This document shows, piece by piece, positions 8,475 to 17,255 of a stretch of 64,000 bases of DNA. Under the pieces are notes generated by a model that did not search any database, was not told the DNA's origin, and was given only the letters and a program-made list of their open reading frames with translations. Origin of the DNA: Flavobacterium circumlabens (GTDB lineage: Bacteria; Bacteroidota; Bacteroidia; Flavobacteriales; Flavobacteriaceae); assembly GCF_004345565.1 (NCBI RefSeq), contig NZ_SLWA01000006.1, positions 310,001 through 374,000 of the forward strand, written 5' to 3'. Numbering within the stretch: position 1 is the first letter of the stretch; each line of letters starts with the position of its first letter. The translations under genes were made by a program, and so were the position numbers.

Positions 8475-9332
8475 TTAATTCGAAACCCTGTTTGCCGATT
8501 TGCCATGAATATCGTTCACCAAATCATCAATTTTCTTGGCACTTTCTCTCATCATCTCTAAATAGCTTAACAATTTATCATTGTCTGTATGGCCTTTTGA
8601 AACATCAATAAGTTTCAATACTGAATTAACCGGTGATTTTAAGTCCTGTGCCGTTCTGTAAACAAAAACATTAAACTCGTTATTGGCCGATAATGAACTG
8701 TATTTCGCTGATGCCAATTTGATATTTTCCAATTCATACTCATCAGATATTTTAGAGATATGATTCTGACTGTGTTCTTTAAAATAGTAAGCCCAATACC
8801 CATTCATAAGAAATACAACTGCTGCCAAAACAACGTGGATGATAAAGGTTTCTAAATCAAAATTGACCTGGGAAAAATACAATTGCAGCCCTTTCGGATC
8901 TGTATAAACGAAATTTTGCATATAAGCCAGTGCACCATGATGCAGCACTACCAAAAGCGTAAGCGGAATTTGAAGTTTCCAGTTCTGATAAATAATCAAA
9001 ATCGTACTGGCAATAAAAACCGTAAAATGCATTTCGAACAAACCATGCATCTGATAAATATACTGCGCCATAAAAACAGCAAGTACTACAGATAAAACGT
9101 ACTGGTAAAAATTTGATTTTTTAAGGAAGAATTTTGCAGAATAATACAATAATAAATTAATGGTTCCCACACCCACTCCAATTTCAAAGGTGTCGTATTT
9201 AAAAGCCAAAGCAATTCCGAGAAGAAAATAGAAGGCCAGAACATAATTAATAATAGTATCCGATTTTTGTGTCATGGTAGACATAAAATTGTGCAGGTAA
9301 TCTTGTTCATTTAAACTTGCTTTTGTTTTCAT
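8475..9332 (-). CDS. Multi-pass membrane sensor with degenerate, truncated histidine-kinase dimerisation domain
   Basis: 285 residues. Six hydrophobic segments lie between about residues 27 and 182. They include EMHFTVFIASTILIIYQNW and LLVVLHHGALAYMQ, a pattern I associate with membrane input modules of some chemoreceptors and diguanylate cyclases. After a coiled linker comes VYRTAQDLKSPVNSVLKLID (225-244), which matches the HisKA H-box form xxSHDLKSPLNS but has Gln229 where the phospho-acceptor His belongs. The protein then ends after one more helix, without any ATPase domain. It cannot be a working kinase. It may be a signal-transducing scaffold or a dimerisation partner for another kinase. 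It is the first gene of a minus-strand group that ends with the PAS gene. Confidence 0.75.
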   Translation of the reverse strand: MKTKASLNEQDYLHNFMSTMTQKSDTIINYVLAFYFLLGIALAFKYDTFEIGVGVGTINLLLYYSAKFFLKKSNFYQYVLSVVLAVFMAQYIYQMHGLFEMHFTVFIASTILIIYQNWKLQIPLTLLVVLHHGALAYMQNFVYTDPKGLQLYFSQVNFDLETFIIHVVLAAVVFLMNGYWAYYFKEHSQNHISKISDEYELENIKLASAKYSSLSANNEFNVFVYRTAQDLKSPVNSVLKLIDVSKGHTDNDKLLSYLEMMRESAKKIDDLVNDIHGKSANRVSN

Positions 9333-9362
9333 AGTTTCTGGTAATTAGGTTAATGGTTAGAT

Positions 9363-9962
9363 TTATTTAGTGCATTTTGGTAACGAACATCCGTAAGCTC
9401 TCAGCGCTAAAGCATCAAATGAGGGGGACTGGGTTTGTTTTAGCAAAGAATCAATTGCCATCTGCGCATAATTACTGTCAGCATTGGTGCAATATCTGGT
9501 TTTATTGTAGTTTCCTCTATAGTATAAATGGTGGGAAGGATCAATTATAACGGCTTGCGGAGTCGAGAAAACACCACACTTGCTGGCCATGGCACTGTCA
9601 AAATAAACAGGTACAGCTGCGCCGAATTTTTTCTGGATTTCTTCAATCGTAAAATTTTTCTGTTGGTTCAGCACCACAATTTTAAAATTAATCCGGTCAC
9701 CATACTTTTTAATCAATCCGCTTACGTGAGGTACATTAAAACGGGAGCAAGGGCAATCCGGATTAAAAAAATGAATAAAAACAGGTTTATTATTCGTAGT
9801 CCAGCATTTTCCTAAATCAATTCTGGACCCCATGGCAACCGCATGGTAATTTTGTGGAATCGGAGTCGGCAAACTGTATTTGAATTCGTTTTGCCAGAAC
9901 AAAACCAAAATGGCGAAGAGTAATAATGAAAACCATAAGCCCAAAAGTATTTTTTTCGCCAT
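9363..9962 (-). CDS. Membrane-anchored thioredoxin-like protein
   Basis: 199 residues. A single N-terminal membrane segment (about 5-24) is followed by a periplasmic thioredoxin-like domain. The active site is FFNPDCPCSRFN, that is CPC-type (C-P-C) rather than CxxC. The cis-Pro region reads FSTPQAVIID. Further Cys residues occur in GCSLPKC near the end. The fold matches AhpC/TSA or TlpA-like redoxins, so a thiol-redox role at the outer face of the inner membrane is likely. It lies 31 bp upstream of the kinase-like gene on the same strand. Confidence 0.75.
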   Translation of the reverse strand: MAKKILLGLWFSLLLFAILVLFWQNEFKYSLPTPIPQNYHAVAMGSRIDLGKCWTTNNKPVFIHFFNPDCPCSRFNVPHVSGLIKKYGDRINFKIVVLNQQKNFTIEEIQKKFGAAVPVYFDSAMASKCGVFSTPQAVIIDPSHHLYYRGNYNKTRYCTNADSNYAQMAIDSLLKQTQSPSFDALALRAYGCSLPKCTK

Positions 9963-10593
9963 AAAGAGAAGTTTTTGGTATGTTACACGAATAATGTATA
10001 AACGATTGTTAATTAATTAATTTTATAAATCAATAATTTTAACTTAAAAGAAAATAAAAACCTTACACATTTTAACGCTTAACCTCCAAAAACATTACTA
10101 TTCTCACAAAAAAACTATCATTTTGTTTAAGCTTATCAATATTACAAATAAAATCGATAAAGTGCAAAAAAAATCGGATTAAATACATATAATTACTTTT
10201 AAGTAGGAATTATCTCCTTTTAAAGGATTATTATAAGTAAAACTACGTGCGTATAAACAGACAAAAACATGACAATTTTAACCTATTATCTAAAAATTTT
10301 GTTAAAAAGAACTAAAATCAAGACAAGGCATTAAACCAAATAGCAGAAGGAAAGTCTAAAATTACTTAGCAGTATTCGATATGCTTAATAAAATGATTAA
10401 AAAAAGAGCTCAAATTCATAAAAACTTCATTCATAAAAAACATAAACAATTGATTGTAAAACATTTAAACACATTATAAAGATTTGTACATACAAATGTT
10501 AAATAAAAGATAACATCATTTGGATTCATTCCAAAAAGTTAAATTTGTACACTTGCTAAAAATACACACCAAAATTACATCTACCTCAATTCT
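9963..10593 (+). other. AT-rich intergenic region between the redoxin and efflux genes
   Basis: About 630 bp with no ORF of note and very high A+T. It holds the divergent start regions of the redoxin gene and the efflux operon. The only signal I can support is the efflux promoter listed separately at 10519-10547. The length leaves room for regulatory binding sites, but no clear palindrome was found. Confidence 0.6.
10519..10547 (+). promoter_or_regulatory. Promoter of the RND efflux operon
   Basis: A TTTG -33 element (10519-10522) and TAAATTTG -7 box (10540-10547, exact TAnnTTTG) are separated by 17 bp. This predicts a transcript starting near 10554 and a leader of about 40 nt before the ATG at 10594. 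Confidence 0.7.
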
Positions 10594-11655
10594 ATGAAAC
10601 TAAAAAACCTGATTTACGCCCTTCTGATTATCGGACTCGGAGGATTTATTGCCTACAGAGTCATCTCTAATAAAGGTAAAAACGAAGATTCTAAAAAGTC
10701 CGGGGACAAAGACAAACCTACAACCGTAACAGGAATTGTGGTTAAAACTTCAACATTTGATAATAACCTTTCCTTATCAGGCTCTATTGAAGCCAATGAA
10801 CAAGTAGAAATTCACAGTGAAGTCTCAGGGATTGTAGAAGGTATTTACTTTACGGAAGGCACTAATGTAAATAAAGGTCAGGTGCTGTTTAAGGTAAACG
10901 ATATTGAATTAAGAGCACAATTAAGACAGGCTGTTACGAAAGAAGGTTTAGCAGGTGAAAATCAAAGAAGAGCCAAATTATTACTTCAGAAAGAAGCGAT
11001 TAGTCAGGAAGAATTTGATGTTGCCAACGCAGATTATGCCTCCATGCAGGCACAAACGCAACTCATCAGGGCTCAGATTGCCAAAACTTCTGTAAAAGCC
11101 CCTTTCTCAGGGAAAATTGGTTTGAGGTCTATTTCTCCCGGAACTTACATTACTCCTGCTGTTCTCGTAGCAAAATTAGTCAACACCGGAAAACTGAAAA
11201 TTACATTTTCTATTCCCGAAAAATATGCTTCTGAGGTAAAATCAGGATCTGTTATCGATTTTGGGGTGTCCGGTTCCGATAAGGTTTACAAAGCAACCAT
11301 ATATGCGATTGAGCCCGAAGTGGCTGTAGCAACACGTACTTTACAGGTTCGTGCCATTGCCGATAACATGGATGGCAAACTTTTCCCGGGTACTTTTGCC
11401 GATGTAAAATTACCTTTAAACATCATCAAAGATGCCATAGTAGTTCCGTCGCAAGCTATTGTTCCTGTACAAAGCGGCAAAAAAGTATATATCGCCAATA
11501 TGGGCAAAGCCAAAGAAATTATGGTGGATGCCACTACCAGAACTGATGCGTCTATTTTGGTTTTATCCGGATTGAAAGCTGGAGATACGCTAATCACAAG
11601 CGGTGTTATGTCCTTGAAAAATGAAGCTCCGATAAAAGTTAAAGTAAAAAAATAA
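10594..11655 (+). CDS. RND efflux periplasmic adaptor (membrane fusion protein, HlyD/AcrA type)
   Basis: 353 residues. An N-terminal membrane anchor (LIYALLIIGLGGFIAYRV) leads into the adaptor. The lipoyl half-motifs are SIEANEQVEIHSEVSGIVEG and SVKAPFSGKIGLRSISPGTY, flanking an alpha-helical hairpin (about 105-155). The beta-barrel and membrane-proximal parts follow (SIPEKYASEVKSG, TRTLQVRAIADN). The protein bridges the inner-membrane pump and the TolC channel. It is the first gene of a three-gene efflux operon. Substrates could be drugs, detergents, fatty acids or metals; the HAE1-type pump next to it favours hydrophobic compounds. Confidence 0.92.
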   Translation: MKLKNLIYALLIIGLGGFIAYRVISNKGKNEDSKKSGDKDKPTTVTGIVVKTSTFDNNLSLSGSIEANEQVEIHSEVSGIVEGIYFTEGTNVNKGQVLFKVNDIELRAQLRQAVTKEGLAGENQRRAKLLLQKEAISQEEFDVANADYASMQAQTQLIRAQIAKTSVKAPFSGKIGLRSISPGTYITPAVLVAKLVNTGKLKITFSIPEKYASEVKSGSVIDFGVSGSDKVYKATIYAIEPEVAVATRTLQVRAIADNMDGKLFPGTFADVKLPLNIIKDAIVVPSQAIVPVQSGKKVYIANMGKAKEIMVDATTRTDASILVLSGLKAGDTLITSGVMSLKNEAPIKVKVKK

Positions 11656-11747
11656 TCTTTAAGTTATGATTTTTGGATTATGCGTTATGAATTGCGAAAG
11701 CGAATTCAATACTTCTAAAATCTGAAATCTAAAATATAAAATCTCCT

Positions 11748-14700
11748 ATGAGTTTATCCACCACAAGTATACGAAGACCCGTTTTAACCATTGTACTGAA
11801 TCTTTTGATTATTTTGTTCGGTTTCATTGGGTATACCTTTTTAGGTGTTCGGGAATTCCCATCCATTGACCCTGCGCAGGTTTCGATAAGAACCAACTAC
11901 ACCGGAGCTAATGCCGATATTATTGAGTCACAAATTACCGAACCCTTAGAAAAAGCAGTAAATGCGATCGACGGAATCAGAAATATAACTTCGTCCAGTA
12001 ATCAGGGAAGCAGCAGCATTACTATCGAATTTAATTTAGATAAAGATTTAGAAGAAGCTGCCAATGATGTCCGTGATAAAGTTTCACAGGCCGTTAGAAG
12101 TTTACCACAGGATATTGATGCGCCGCCCGTAGTTTCCAAAGCCGATGCTGATAGTGAATCTATTATTTCAATGACGGTTCAGAGTGATACGCGAAGCTCT
12201 TTAGAATTAAGTGATTATGCCGAAAATGTTATCTCACAACGATTAGAAACCATTCCGGGTGTAAGCGGTGTGCAAATTTGGGGACAAAAACGGTACGCCA
12301 TGCGTTTATGGATTGACCCTGTAAAACTTGCAGCATACGGCTGTACGGTTGCAGAAGTCCGCGCGGCACTGAATGCGCAAAATGTCGAACTCCCTTCCGG
12401 AAAACTTACCGGAAACAATACCGAACTGACGGTAAAAACCATTGGAAACCTTTCCAAACCCGAAGAATTTAATAATATTATCATTCGTACAGACGGAGAT
12501 AAAATCGTTCGTTTTAGTGATGTCGGCAGTGCTGAATTAGGACCTGAAAATATCGAAACGTCCTTAACATCTTCGGGACTTCCTATGATTGGTCTGGCTA
12601 TTGTACCGATGCCCGGAGCGAATTATTTGGATATTTCGTCTGAATTTTATAAAAAATACGAAGCCTTAAAAAAGGATTTACCCAAAGATATCAAGCTTAA
12701 TATCGCGCTTGACAATACACTTTTTGTTAAAAAATCGGTACTTGAAGTTGCCGAAACTCTCGGAATTTCAATTCTTTTAGTAATCATTATTATTTATCTG
12801 TTCTTCAGGGACTGGGCCATTGCCTTCAGACCTTTGATTGATATTCCCGTATCGCTAATTGCAACCTTTTTTGTCATGTGGCTTTTCGGGTTTTCCATCA
12901 ATGTACTGACCCTTCTGGCTATTGTTTTGGCGACGGGACTGGTAGTAGATGATGGAATTGTGGTAACCGAAAATATATTTAAGAAAGTAGAAGAAGGAAT
13001 GTCGCCAATTGAAGCGGCAATCAAAGGTTCCAACGAAATCTTTTATGCAGTAATTTCGATTTCAGTAACGTTAGCAGCCGTATTTTTACCGGTAATTTTC
13101 CTGGAAGGTTTCGTAGGCCGTCTGTTTCGGGAATTTGGTGTCGTCATTGGTGCTGCGGTATTAATTTCTGCCTTTGTATCCCTGACTTTAACGCCTATGC
13201 TGAATGCGTATTTAATGAAAGGCGGAGAACAGAAAAAATCGAAGTTTTATATCAAAACAGAGCCTTTTTTCGAGAAATTAAACAGCGGTTATGCAGATGC
13301 CTTAAATCGTTTTATGGCAAAAAAATGGATCAGTTTTCCGATTCTGATTGCCTGTTTCGGATTGATTTATTTGTTTTTTACGATACTGCCAAAAGAAACG
13401 GCTCCTTACGATGACCGTAGTTCGGTAACCATGCGTATGACTACTCCAGAAGGTTCTTCTTATGAATACACCAGCCGTTTTATGCAGGAAATATCAAAAT
13501 TGGTGGATGACTCTATTCCGGAGAAAAAAGTGAGTTTAGTAATTACTGCGGGAGGTTCCGGAGGTTCAGCAACCAATTCCGGTTTTATCAGGCTTTCGTT
13601 AAAAGAACCGGACGAAAGAAAAACATCCCAAAAAGATATTGCCGACAAATTAACCAAGTGGACAAAAAAGTATCCGGATGCTAAAACCTCTGTCATTCAG
13701 CAGCCTACAATTGCGGTAAACAGACGTGGAGGTTTACCGATTCAATACATTATTCAGGCTCCTACTTTTGAAAAATTAAGAGAAAAAATTCCGCTTTTTA
13801 TGGATGAAGTGGGTAAAAGCGATGTTTTCTCGGTTACCGATGTGAATTTGAAATTTAACAAGCCGGAAATCAACGTAAGCATCGATCGTGCAAAAGCTGA
13901 AAGTTTAGGGATCTCTATTATAGACATTGCCCAGACTTTACAGCTTTCGTTAAGCGGTCAGCGCTTTGGCTATTTCATTAAAAACGGAAAACAGTATCAG
14001 GTAATCGGGCAATTTGATCAAAAAGACCGCTCTAAACCGTTGGATTTAACTTCTATGTTTGTTAAAAATAAAAACGGAGAACTGATTCAGATGGATAACG
14101 TGGTGAATATAGAAGAACAAAGTAACCCGCCACAATTATATCACAACAACCGCTATATGTCTGCCACTGTTTCTGCAGGTTTGGCGCCGGGCAAAAGCAT
14201 CAGTGATGGTATTGAAGCGATGAATCAGATTAAGGCTAAAGTGCTGGATGAAAGTTTTACAACGGATTTAAGTGGTGAATCACGGGATTTTGTTGAAAGT
14301 AGTTCGAATACCTCTTTCGCTTTCGGATTGGCTTTATTATTAATATTTTTAATTCTTGCCGCTCAGTTTGAGAGTTTTATAGACCCGTTTATTATTATCT
14401 TAACGGTACCGATGGCGGTTGCCGGAGCTTTATTCTCCTTATGGTTGTTCAATCAGACCTGGAATATTTTCAGCCAGATCGGAACGGTAATGCTTATCGG
14501 ACTGGTGACGAAAAATGGTATTTTGATTGTTGAATTTGCCAATCAGTTAAGAGAACAGGGAAAACCAAAAATGGAAGCCATTCTGGAAGCTTCAGAAGCG
14601 CGTTTACGTCCGATTTTAATGACCAGTTTAGCTATTGCTTTAGGGGCGCTGCCGATTGCAATGTCGCTTGGAGCTGCTTCTACCAGCAGAATCGGAATGG

Positions 14701-14843
14701 GAGTTGTTATTGTCGGAGGAACTATTTTCTCTTTGGCCTTAACCCTTTTTGTAATTCCGGCTATTTACCTGATGTGGTCGAAAGCCCGAAAACATTATCC
14801 GGAATTTGACCATATTGAAGAATACGAAAAAGAAAGTAAATAA
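11748..14843 (+). CDS. RND multidrug efflux permease (HAE1/AcrB type)
   Basis: 1031 residues with the standard twelve-helix RND layout: TM1 at about 13-31, a large periplasmic loop, TM2-6 (about 335-500), a second loop, and TM8-12 (about 860-1010). TM4 carries GLVVDDGIVVTENI, the double Asp that carries protons in hydrophobe/amphiphile exporters rather than the charged set of metal (HME) pumps. The N-terminus IRRPVLTIVLNLLIILFGFIG is typical. The pump takes substrates from the periplasm or membrane and expels them through the adaptor and TolC partner encoded on either side. The 92-bp gap to the adaptor gene is low-complexity sequence. Confidence 0.95.
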   Translation: MSLSTTSIRRPVLTIVLNLLIILFGFIGYTFLGVREFPSIDPAQVSIRTNYTGANADIIESQITEPLEKAVNAIDGIRNITSSSNQGSSSITIEFNLDKDLEEAANDVRDKVSQAVRSLPQDIDAPPVVSKADADSESIISMTVQSDTRSSLELSDYAENVISQRLETIPGVSGVQIWGQKRYAMRLWIDPVKLAAYGCTVAEVRAALNAQNVELPSGKLTGNNTELTVKTIGNLSKPEEFNNIIIRTDGDKIVRFSDVGSAELGPENIETSLTSSGLPMIGLAIVPMPGANYLDISSEFYKKYEALKKDLPKDIKLNIALDNTLFVKKSVLEVAETLGISILLVIIIIYLFFRDWAIAFRPLIDIPVSLIATFFVMWLFGFSINVLTLLAIVLATGLVVDDGIVVTENIFKKVEEGMSPIEAAIKGSNEIFYAVISISVTLAAVFLPVIFLEGFVGRLFREFGVVIGAAVLISAFVSLTLTPMLNAYLMKGGEQKKSKFYIKTEPFFEKLNSGYADALNRFMAKKWISFPILIACFGLIYLFFTILPKETAPYDDRSSVTMRMTTPEGSSYEYTSRFMQEISKLVDDSIPEKKVSLVITAGGSGGSATNSGFIRLSLKEPDERKTSQKDIADKLTKWTKKYPDAKTSVIQQPTIAVNRRGGLPIQYIIQAPTFEKLREKIPLFMDEVGKSDVFSVTDVNLKFNKPEINVSIDRAKAESLGISIIDIAQTLQLSLSGQRFGYFIKNGKQYQVIGQFDQKDRSKPLDLTSMFVKNKNGELIQMDNVVNIEEQSNPPQLYHNNRYMSATVSAGLAPGKSISDGIEAMNQIKAKVLDESFTTDLSGESRDFVESSSNTSFAFGLALLLIFLILAAQFESFIDPFIIILTVPMAVAGALFSLWLFNQTWNIFSQIGTVMLIGLVTKNGILIVEFANQLREQGKPKMEAILEASEARLRPILMTSLAIALGALPIAMSLGAASTSRIGMGVVIVGGTIFSLALTLFVIPAIYLMWSKARKHYPEFDHIEEYEKESK

Positions 14844-14904
14844 TTTAGGAGTCTGGAATTCAATGAATTATAATGGATGAATTCCTGCCAAAAGAAAAAC
14901 AAAT

Positions 14905-16215
14905 ATGAATACTAAAATTCTATTCAGCAGTATCTTTTTATGCTTCTTCTGCCTCGCAAAAATGCAGGCTCAGGAAGTCTTAACCATTGAAGATGCTATG
15001 AAAATCGCTTTGGAGAACAATTTTGAAATCAAGATTGCAAAAAACAATTCAAAGATAAGCGAGACTAACGTAACCATTGGAAACGCCGGAATGCTGCCTG
15101 TTGCAACCGCTTCGGTTACCGATAACAACAGCATTCAGAATTCGGATCAAACCCGTCAGGACGGAACTTCGACCTCGTTGGACAACGCCAAAAATAACAG
15201 TTTGAATTACGGCGTAAGTATCGGCTGGACTATTTTTGACGGAATGAAAATGTTCGCCAGACACGATCAGTTAAAAGAACTTCAAAAACTGGGTGATTCG
15301 GAGTTAAAAAGAACCATTTTATTTAAAATTGGTCAGGTTAATTCTGCCTATTATGATTTATTTCAGCAGCAACAGCAATTGGCTGCACTGGATACTACCA
15401 TTGTAATTTCCAATCAAAGGCTTACGCTTGCAAAAAATCGTTTCACTATTGGTAAGGCATCCAAATTAGAAGTTTTAAATGCTCAGGTGGATTTAAATTC
15501 AGATCAGGTGGCTTTATTAAGACAAAAAGAATCGTATGCCAATGCCAAAATCCTATTGAACCAATATCTGGCGCGTGATCCGAAAATAGATTTTAAAGTA
15601 ACAGATCAGGTAACGGTTGACAGCAAATTAGTTCTGGCTGATTTAATCAATTTGGCACAAAAGCAAAATCAGGCTTTGGAAACGCAGATCATCAACAAAC
15701 GCGTTGCGGAATTGCAGCTGAAACAGGTTAAGGCAGATCGTTATCCAGTTGTGAGGCTGAGTTCAGGCTATAATTTTGCCGAAAGTGAATCGAGTCTGGG
15801 TTTTACCAGTGCTACCTCGTCAAGAGGTTTAAATTACGGTTTCAATGCTACCTTAAATATTTTTGACGGTTTCAATCAGCATCGAAATGAAAAGGTGGCA
15901 AAGCTTCAAATTGAGAATTCGCAAATCGCAATCGAACAGCAAAACATGATTTTAAATTCACAGTTAAGTATTGCTTTTCAAACCTATTTAACCAATTTGG
16001 AATTAATTGATTTAGAAGAGGATAATGAGGCCATTGCGAGACAAAATCTTCAAATTACCTTAGATAAATTTAAAATCGGAACCATAACAACTATCGATTT
16101 CAGGACTGCGCAGCTGAATTATGTGAATGCTAAAGTACGTTACAGCAATGCGCAATATGAGGCAAAATTATCTGAAATTGCCTTAAAAGAATTGGCGGGA
16201 AATATTAATTTTTAA
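14905..16215 (+). CDS. TolC-family outer-membrane efflux channel
   Basis: 436 residues with a Sec signal peptide (MNTKILFSSIFLCFFCLAKM). Two copies of the OEP repeat are visible. The first has SLNYGVSIGWTIFDG..., then LTLAKNRFTIGKASKLEVLNAQ. The second has LNYGFNATLNIFDG and LQITLDKFKIGTITTIDFRTAQ. The N-F/Y-G/D-x-x-x-x-x-F-D-G strands and long helices are the TolC signature. It completes the tripartite pump with the two preceding genes, 61 bp after the permease. Confidence 0.93.
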   Translation: MNTKILFSSIFLCFFCLAKMQAQEVLTIEDAMKIALENNFEIKIAKNNSKISETNVTIGNAGMLPVATASVTDNNSIQNSDQTRQDGTSTSLDNAKNNSLNYGVSIGWTIFDGMKMFARHDQLKELQKLGDSELKRTILFKIGQVNSAYYDLFQQQQQLAALDTTIVISNQRLTLAKNRFTIGKASKLEVLNAQVDLNSDQVALLRQKESYANAKILLNQYLARDPKIDFKVTDQVTVDSKLVLADLINLAQKQNQALETQIINKRVAELQLKQVKADRYPVVRLSSGYNFAESESSLGFTSATSSRGLNYGFNATLNIFDGFNQHRNEKVAKLQIENSQIAIEQQNMILNSQLSIAFQTYLTNLELIDLEEDNEAIARQNLQITLDKFKIGTITTIDFRTAQLNYVNAKVRYSNAQYEAKLSEIALKELAGNINF

Positions 16216-16216
16216 G

Positions 16217-16243
16217 TTAATTTTGTTTTCAAAACAAAATTAA
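16217..16243. promoter_or_regulatory. Perfect AT-rich hairpin ending at the bestrophin start codon
   Basis: TTAATTTTGTTTT (16217-16229) and AAAACAAAATTAA (16231-16243) are perfect complements with one base between them. The hairpin begins right after the tolC-type stop and ends at the base before the ATG at 16244. It could act as a weak terminator for the efflux operon or lower translation of the next gene. Confidence 0.65.
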
Positions 16244-17107
16244 ATGATCTCATACAATACTAAAGACTGGTTTTCTTTTATTTTTCATTTTCATAAATCC
16301 GATACGGTCAGACAACTTTTTCCGGTGATGCTTGCCATTGGAGTTTATGCTTCAGTAGTCGGTTATTTTGAAGTAATTTATTTAGGACTCGATGAAAATC
16401 ATTACATCAAAAATATTCCGATGATGCACGGAATATTAGGTTTTGTAATTTCAATGTTATTAGTATTCAGAACCAATACCGCTTACGACCGCTGGTGGGA
16501 AGCAAGAAAGTTATGGGGAGCCTTAGTCAACAACAGCCGTAATTTTGCCATCAAGCTTTCCTGCATGTTGAAAGACGAAAATGATCGTAAATTTTTCAGG
16601 AAATTCATTCCCGCTTACGCTTCGGTTTTATACAAACATTTAAATAATTCTGAAACTGCCAAACAGCTTTTTGACGATGTAGATTTAGAACTGGATCATC
16701 ATAAACACAAACCGAATCAGGTAAAACGAATGATGTCGCATAAAATCAATGATCTGTATGAGGCCAAAAAAATTACCGGCGATCAGCTTATTATTTTAAA
16801 TGCCGAATTAGTTGCCTTTACCGATATTTGCGGGGCTTGCGAGCGTATCAAAAACACGCCTATTCCCTACTCCTACAGTGCTTTTATCAAAAAATTTATC
16901 TTTTTTTACATTATGACCCTGCCTTTTGGTTATTCGTTGAGTTTAGGATATTATGTGGCTCCGGTAGTCGTTTTTATCTTTTATGTATTAGCCAGTTTAG
17001 AATTAATTGCGGAAGAAATTGAAGATCCGTTTGGCGATGATGAAAACGATTTGCCAATAAAAAAAATATCAGAAAACATTAAAAAACACGTAGAAGAATT
17101 AATTTAG
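16244..17107 (+). CDS. Bestrophin-family (UPF0187/YneE-like) ion channel protein
   Basis: 287 residues with four hydrophobic segments. The N-terminal section has FPVMLAIGVYASVVGYF, then HGILGFVISMLLVFRTNTAYDRWWEARKLWG, the signature of bacterial bestrophins (F-R-x-N-x-x-Y-x-R-W-W-E-x-R). The C-terminal part has a second membrane pair and the acidic EEIEDPFGDDENDLP, matching the conserved acidic region of bestrophins. Bacterial homologues form pentameric channels, cation-selective in KpBest. It starts 28 bp after the TolC gene and may be read through from it. Confidence 0.88.
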   Translation: MISYNTKDWFSFIFHFHKSDTVRQLFPVMLAIGVYASVVGYFEVIYLGLDENHYIKNIPMMHGILGFVISMLLVFRTNTAYDRWWEARKLWGALVNNSRNFAIKLSCMLKDENDRKFFRKFIPAYASVLYKHLNNSETAKQLFDDVDLELDHHKHKPNQVKRMMSHKINDLYEAKKITGDQLIILNAELVAFTDICGACERIKNTPIPYSYSAFIKKFIFFYIMTLPFGYSLSLGYYVAPVVVFIFYVLASLELIAEEIEDPFGDDENDLPIKKISENIKKHVEELI

Positions 17108-17191
17108 TGAATTGCCCTGTTAAAAGAACAAATTACTCATTATTACAGACTTCTGTACAAAAATAGAAACAGTTAGAAAAAAGCAAATAAA

Positions 17192-17226
17192 TTGTTTCTT
17201 TCTACAATACGCAATCCTTATATTTG
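17192..17226 (+). promoter_or_regulatory. Promoter of pheT
   Basis: TATATTTG (17219-17226) matches TAnnTTTG. A TTG at 17192-17194 lies 24 bp upstream, slightly longer than usual. The ATG of pheT follows 29 bp after the -7 box. Confidence 0.55.
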
Positions 17227-17255
17227 TATCCTTATTCAAGAACAAAAAAGTTAAC

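Noticed and set aside
12215..13033. Antisense ORFs inside the RND permease and other large genes
   Set aside because: They are shadows of well-supported genes, with no start signals and no recognisable domains.
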